A stretch of DNA of 64,000 nt from Methylobacterium sp. Leaf108. GTDB lineage: Bacteria > Pseudomonadota > Alphaproteobacteria > Rhizobiales > Beijerinckiaceae. Within the stretch, counting starts at the first letter, position 1, and every line of letters begins with the position of its first letter. Shown piece after piece: positions 61,056-64,000 of the stretch. Below the pieces are notes generated by a model. The model had not been told where the DNA came from, did not search any database, and worked only from the letters and a program-made list of their open reading frames with translations. Where the stretch lies: positions 62,001 through 126,000 of the forward strand of contig NZ_LMND01000023.1 in NCBI RefSeq assembly GCF_001423265.1. The letters run 5' to 3'. Both the position numbers and the translations under genes were made by a program.

Positions 61056-63692
61056 ATGCGCACCGACATGCCGACCCTGATCCGCCTGGAGGACTACCGG
61101 CCGAGCGACCACCTCATCGACCGGGTCGACCTCGACGTCGTGCTGCATCCCACCGCGACCCGGGTGGTCTCCCGCCTCAGCCTGCGTCCCAACCCGGCCG
61201 GCCGCATCGGCTCACCGTTGGTGCTCGACGGCGAGGACCTCGTCCTCGTCCGCATCGCCCTCGACGGCAGGGTGCTCGACGCGGGATCCTTTTCCGTCGA
61301 TGCCACCGGCCTGACCATCGCCGATCCGCCCCGGGCGCCCTTCACCCTGGAGATCGAGACCCGGATCGACCCGTCCGCCAATACCCGGCTCATGGGGCTC
61401 TACCGGTCGAACGGGGTCTATTGCACCCAATGCGAGGCCGACGGCTTCCGCCGGATCACCTACCTCCTCGACAGGCCGGACGTCCTATCGGTGTACACCA
61501 CCCGGATCGAGGCGGACCGCGACGAGGCGCCGGTGCTGCTCGGCAACGGCAACTTGGTGGAGGCCGGCGAGGCGGGCCCCGGTCGCCATCATGCCGTCTG
61601 GCACGATCCCCACCCGAAGCCCGCCTATCTCTTCGCCCTCGTGGGCGGGCGCCTCGACCGGCTCGATCGGGCCTTCACCACGATGGAGGGCCGCGAGGTC
61701 ACGCTCGCGGTCTACGTCGAGCCCGGCAAGGCGGAGCGGGCGGCCTACGCCCTCGACGCGGTCGCGCGATCGATGCGGTGGGACGAGGAGGCGTTCGGCC
61801 GCGCCTACGATCTCGACGTGTTCAACGTCGTAGCGGTCTCCGACTTCAACATGGGCGCCATGGAGAACAAGGGCCTCAACATCTTCAACGACAAATACGT
61901 CCTCGCTAGCCCCGACACCGCCACCGACGCGGACTACGCCAACATCGAAGCGATCATCGCCCACGAATACTTCCACAACTGGTCCGGCAACCGGGTCACC
62001 TGCCGCGACTGGTTCCAGCTCTGCCTCAAGGAAGGGCTGACGGTGTTTCGCGACCAGGAATTCTCGTCCGACATGCGCTCGCGGGCCGTCCACCGCATCG
62101 GCGAGGTCAAGACCTTGCGAGCCCGCCAGTTTCCCGAGGACGCCGGGCCGCTCGCCCATCCGGTCCGGCCGCAGGCTTACGCCGAGATCAACAACTTCTA
62201 CACGGCCACCGTCTACGAGAAGGGAGCCGAGATCGTGCGGATGCTGCGCACCCTCATCGGCGCGAAGGCCTTTCGCGCGGGCATGGACCGCTACTTCTCC
62301 GACAACGACGGCAGGGCGGCCACCGTCGAGGATTTCCTCGATGCCTTCGCGGCCGTGACGGGACGCGAACTGTCGCCTTTCGCGCGCTGGTACGAGCGGC
62401 CGGGCACGCCGCGGGTGACGGTGCAGGAGCACTATGACCCGGCAGCACGTAGCTACCGCCTCGCCTTCACCCAGAGCCTGCCGGGTTCGGAGGGCGAGGC
62501 CCTGGTGATTCCGATCCGCCTCGGCCTCGTCGGCGCCGACGGCCCCCTGGCCGGACCGCGCTGCGACAGTGTCGTCGACGGGGTTTTCGTCCTGGAGGCG
62601 GCGACCGACAGCCTCACCTTCACGGATGTCGCCGAGGCGCCGGTGCCGTCCCTGCTGCGGGGCTTCTCGGCGCCGGTCAAGCTGGTGCCGCCCCTGACCA
62701 CGGCGCAGAACCTGACGCTGCTGCGCCACGACGCCGATCCGTTCAATCGCTGGCAGGCCGCACAGGCGATGGCGCTCCACCTCATGGTTGCCGCCAGCCG
62801 CGGCGATGCGGCCGAAGCCGATGCGGCGGCCTTCGTGGAGGCCATCGGCGGGTTCCTCGACACGGACGCCCTTGGCGATCCCGCCTTCGCCGCCCTCGTC
62901 CTCGGCCTGCCGAGCGAGGGCGACGTCGCCAACGAGATCGGCGCGGTCATCGACCCCGACGCGATCCACGGCGCCCGGCGCGCCCTGCGCGAACGGTTGG
63001 GGCGGCATCTCGCGGGGCGTCTCGTCGCACTGCGCACCACCCTCGCCGACCCGCCCGGCACCGCCTTTAGCGCGGAAGCGGCCGCCGCCGGCCGGCGCGC
63101 GCTTCGCAATGCCGCCCTCGATCTGATCGCGGCGGGAGATCCGGTGCTCGGCGCCGACCTCGCCGGAGAACAGATCCGGCTCGCCACCACGATGACGGAC
63201 CGGTTGGGCGGCCTGTCCACCCTCGCCCTGATCCCGGGTGCGGCGCGCGAGGACGCCCTGGCCGCCTTCGAGGATCGCTACCGGGACGATCCCCTCGTCC
63301 TCGACAAGTGGTTCGCGATCCAGGCGACCATCCCCGAACCGGAGACCCTCGACCGGATCGCGGCGCTGCAGGGCCATCCGGCCTTCGCGACGACCAATCC
63401 CAACCGGGTCCGCGCCCTGATCGGCAGCTTCGGCGTCGCCAACCCGACCCAGTTCAACCGCCCCGACGGCCGCGGCTTCGCCCTCGTCGCGCGCATGGCC
63501 CTGACCGTCGATGCCGCCAATCCGCAACTGGCCGCGCGCCTGCTCACCGCCTTCGGATCGTGGCGGATGCTCGAGCCCGAACGGCGGAGCGTTGCAAAAG
63601 CGACTCTGGCCGATCTCAATTGCATGCAGTCCCTGTCGCGCGACCTCGGCGATATCCTGGCGCGCAGTCTTTCCGGCCATTCAAGTCACTGA
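61056..63692 (+). CDS. pepN: Aminopeptidase N (M1 zinc metallopeptidase)
   Basis: The product has 878 residues. It has an N-terminal beta-domain, the substrate-binding FNMGAMENKGLNIF and the zinc site HEYFHNWSGNRVTCRD followed by LKEGLTVF, i.e. HExxH-x18-E. The C-terminal half is helical (armadillo-like), as in E. coli PepN (870 residues). It removes N-terminal residues from peptides in the cytoplasm. A GTG at 61053 and an ATG at 61068 are near-equivalent starts. It is divergent from lexA. Confidence 0.96.
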   Translation: MRTDMPTLIRLEDYRPSDHLIDRVDLDVVLHPTATRVVSRLSLRPNPAGRIGSPLVLDGEDLVLVRIALDGRVLDAGSFSVDATGLTIADPPRAPFTLEIETRIDPSANTRLMGLYRSNGVYCTQCEADGFRRITYLLDRPDVLSVYTTRIEADRDEAPVLLGNGNLVEAGEAGPGRHHAVWHDPHPKPAYLFALVGGRLDRLDRAFTTMEGREVTLAVYVEPGKAERAAYALDAVARSMRWDEEAFGRAYDLDVFNVVAVSDFNMGAMENKGLNIFNDKYVLASPDTATDADYANIEAIIAHEYFHNWSGNRVTCRDWFQLCLKEGLTVFRDQEFSSDMRSRAVHRIGEVKTLRARQFPEDAGPLAHPVRPQAYAEINNFYTATVYEKGAEIVRMLRTLIGAKAFRAGMDRYFSDNDGRAATVEDFLDAFAAVTGRELSPFARWYERPGTPRVTVQEHYDPAARSYRLAFTQSLPGSEGEALVIPIRLGLVGADGPLAGPRCDSVVDGVFVLEAATDSLTFTDVAEAPVPSLLRGFSAPVKLVPPLTTAQNLTLLRHDADPFNRWQAAQAMALHLMVAASRGDAAEADAAAFVEAIGGFLDTDALGDPAFAALVLGLPSEGDVANEIGAVIDPDAIHGARRALRERLGRHLAGRLVALRTTLADPPGTAFSAEAAAAGRRALRNAALDLIAAGDPVLGADLAGEQIRLATTMTDRLGGLSTLALIPGAAREDALAAFEDRYRDDPLVLDKWFAIQATIPEPETLDRIAALQGHPAFATTNPNRVRALIGSFGVANPTQFNRPDGRGFALVARMALTVDAANPQLAARLLTAFGSWRMLEPERRSVAKATLADLNCMQSLSRDLGDILARSLSGHSSH

Positions 63693-63861
63693 AAACGAAC
63701 GCCAAACGGCGTTGTGACGCATCCGCCGGATATCTGCGATCGAGGAAAACGAACCATTAAAGCCGTGGACAAATCGGCTGTGGAAATGTCTATTTGAAGC
63801 GATTCGAAGCGCGGGCCGACATCGCGCTGGAGACGACCCACCGGGTTTGCGAGGTCTGAGA

Positions 63862-64000
63862 ATGTCGGAGGCGGAAGCCGCTTCCCTCGCCGCTTCTGCG
63901 CGCGCGGACACCATCCTGGGCATCCATCGGCCGGACAAGGCCATCCACGCCCGCTTCGTGCGGATGGAGACCTGGTTGCGCTACGCGGTCCCGGCGGTGC
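63862..64000 (+). CDS. Start of an unidentified membrane-associated protein (cut by window edge)
   Basis: The ATG at 63862 opens a frame of 46 visible codons, beginning MSEAEAASLAASARADTILG and ending RFVRMETWLRYAVPAV, where a hydrophobic segment seems to begin. The pattern of a polar head followed by RLEPWLR-like residues and a first membrane helix occurs in large Rhizobiales sensor histidine kinases, but the domains that would prove it lie outside the window. LptC-type proteins are another possibility. The call rests on N-terminal resemblance only. Confidence 0.4.
   Translation, partial: MSEAEAASLAASARADTILGIHRPDKAIHARFVRMETWLRYAVPAV

Noticed and set aside
63693-63861. Sequences resembling DnaA boxes near GTGGACAAAT and TGTGGAAAT
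   Set aside because: They differ from TTATNCACA at two or more positions and are not clustered, so there is no support for a replication origin here.

Overview
The window looks like chromosomal DNA of a GC-rich alphaproteobacterium, most probably Methylobacterium/Methylorubrum or a close Hyphomicrobiales relative. The evidence is the composition (about 70% G+C over most of the length), a ChpT phosphotransferase of the CckA-ChpT-CtrA cell-cycle relay, an alphaproteobacterial SOS box (GTTC-N7-GTTC) in front of lexA, an Entner-Doudoroff edd-eda pair, an ATP12 chaperone beside a HAD phosphatase and an RluA enzyme, and the overall style of the proteins. No rRNA, tRNA, CRISPR array, integrase or prophage was seen. 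Assignments come from reading sequence and motifs only; no database was searched.

Layout. 1-9.7 kb: a truncated L,D-transpeptidase, eda and edd, a TerB-like protein, an unusual HdeD-type membrane protein fused to a papain-like domain, a serine hydrolase, an SMR exporter divergent from an AraC-type regulator, and a Tsx-like outer-membrane channel. 9.9-14.4 kb: a tightly coupled operon for a molybdenum hydroxylase (FAD subunit, fused 2Fe-2S/Mo subunit) ending in a membrane protein with two ABM-like domains. 15.1-25.2 kb: nine carbohydrate genes, including a five-gene minus-strand operon led by a sucrose-phosphate-synthase-like glycosyltransferase/HAD fusion, two divergent GT4 genes, a zinc-ribbon GT2 and a GT29 (sialyltransferase-like) protein. 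25.3-26.8 kb: small secreted or hypothetical proteins and a decayed IS5-type transposase. 26.8-31.5 kb: a beta-glucan synthase locus (membrane fusion protein, six-hairpin glycosidase-like protein, BcsA-like synthase). 32.3-36.3 kb: a very large hybrid histidine kinase, followed by a secreted beta-helix protein.

37.6-43.0 kb is housekeeping: a 42-residue basic protein, pccB, ATP12 chaperone, HAD phosphatase, a secreted proline-rich protein and an RluA pseudouridine synthase. 43.1-48.6 kb is a distinctly lower-GC five-gene minus-strand cluster (three methyltransferases, a glycosyltransferase, a secreted glycosidase-like protein) that looks horizontally acquired. 48.8-64 kb is core genome: SLT-SPOR transglycosylase, yejF-like ABC ATPase, deoB, chpT, cysQ, gltA, gltX, comEC, lexA, pepN and the start of a further gene.

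Non-coding highlights. A near-perfect ParB-binding parS centromere site lies 5 nt after the deoB stop, suggesting that this segment lies in the origin-proximal, ParB-bound part of the chromosome. A 95-bp element with an internal hairpin occurs twice, 26.6 kb apart and in opposite orientation (91/95 identical). Four intergenic regions carry 15-16-nt tandem repeats. Two candidate CtrA boxes, an SOS box and several strong hairpins are also listed.
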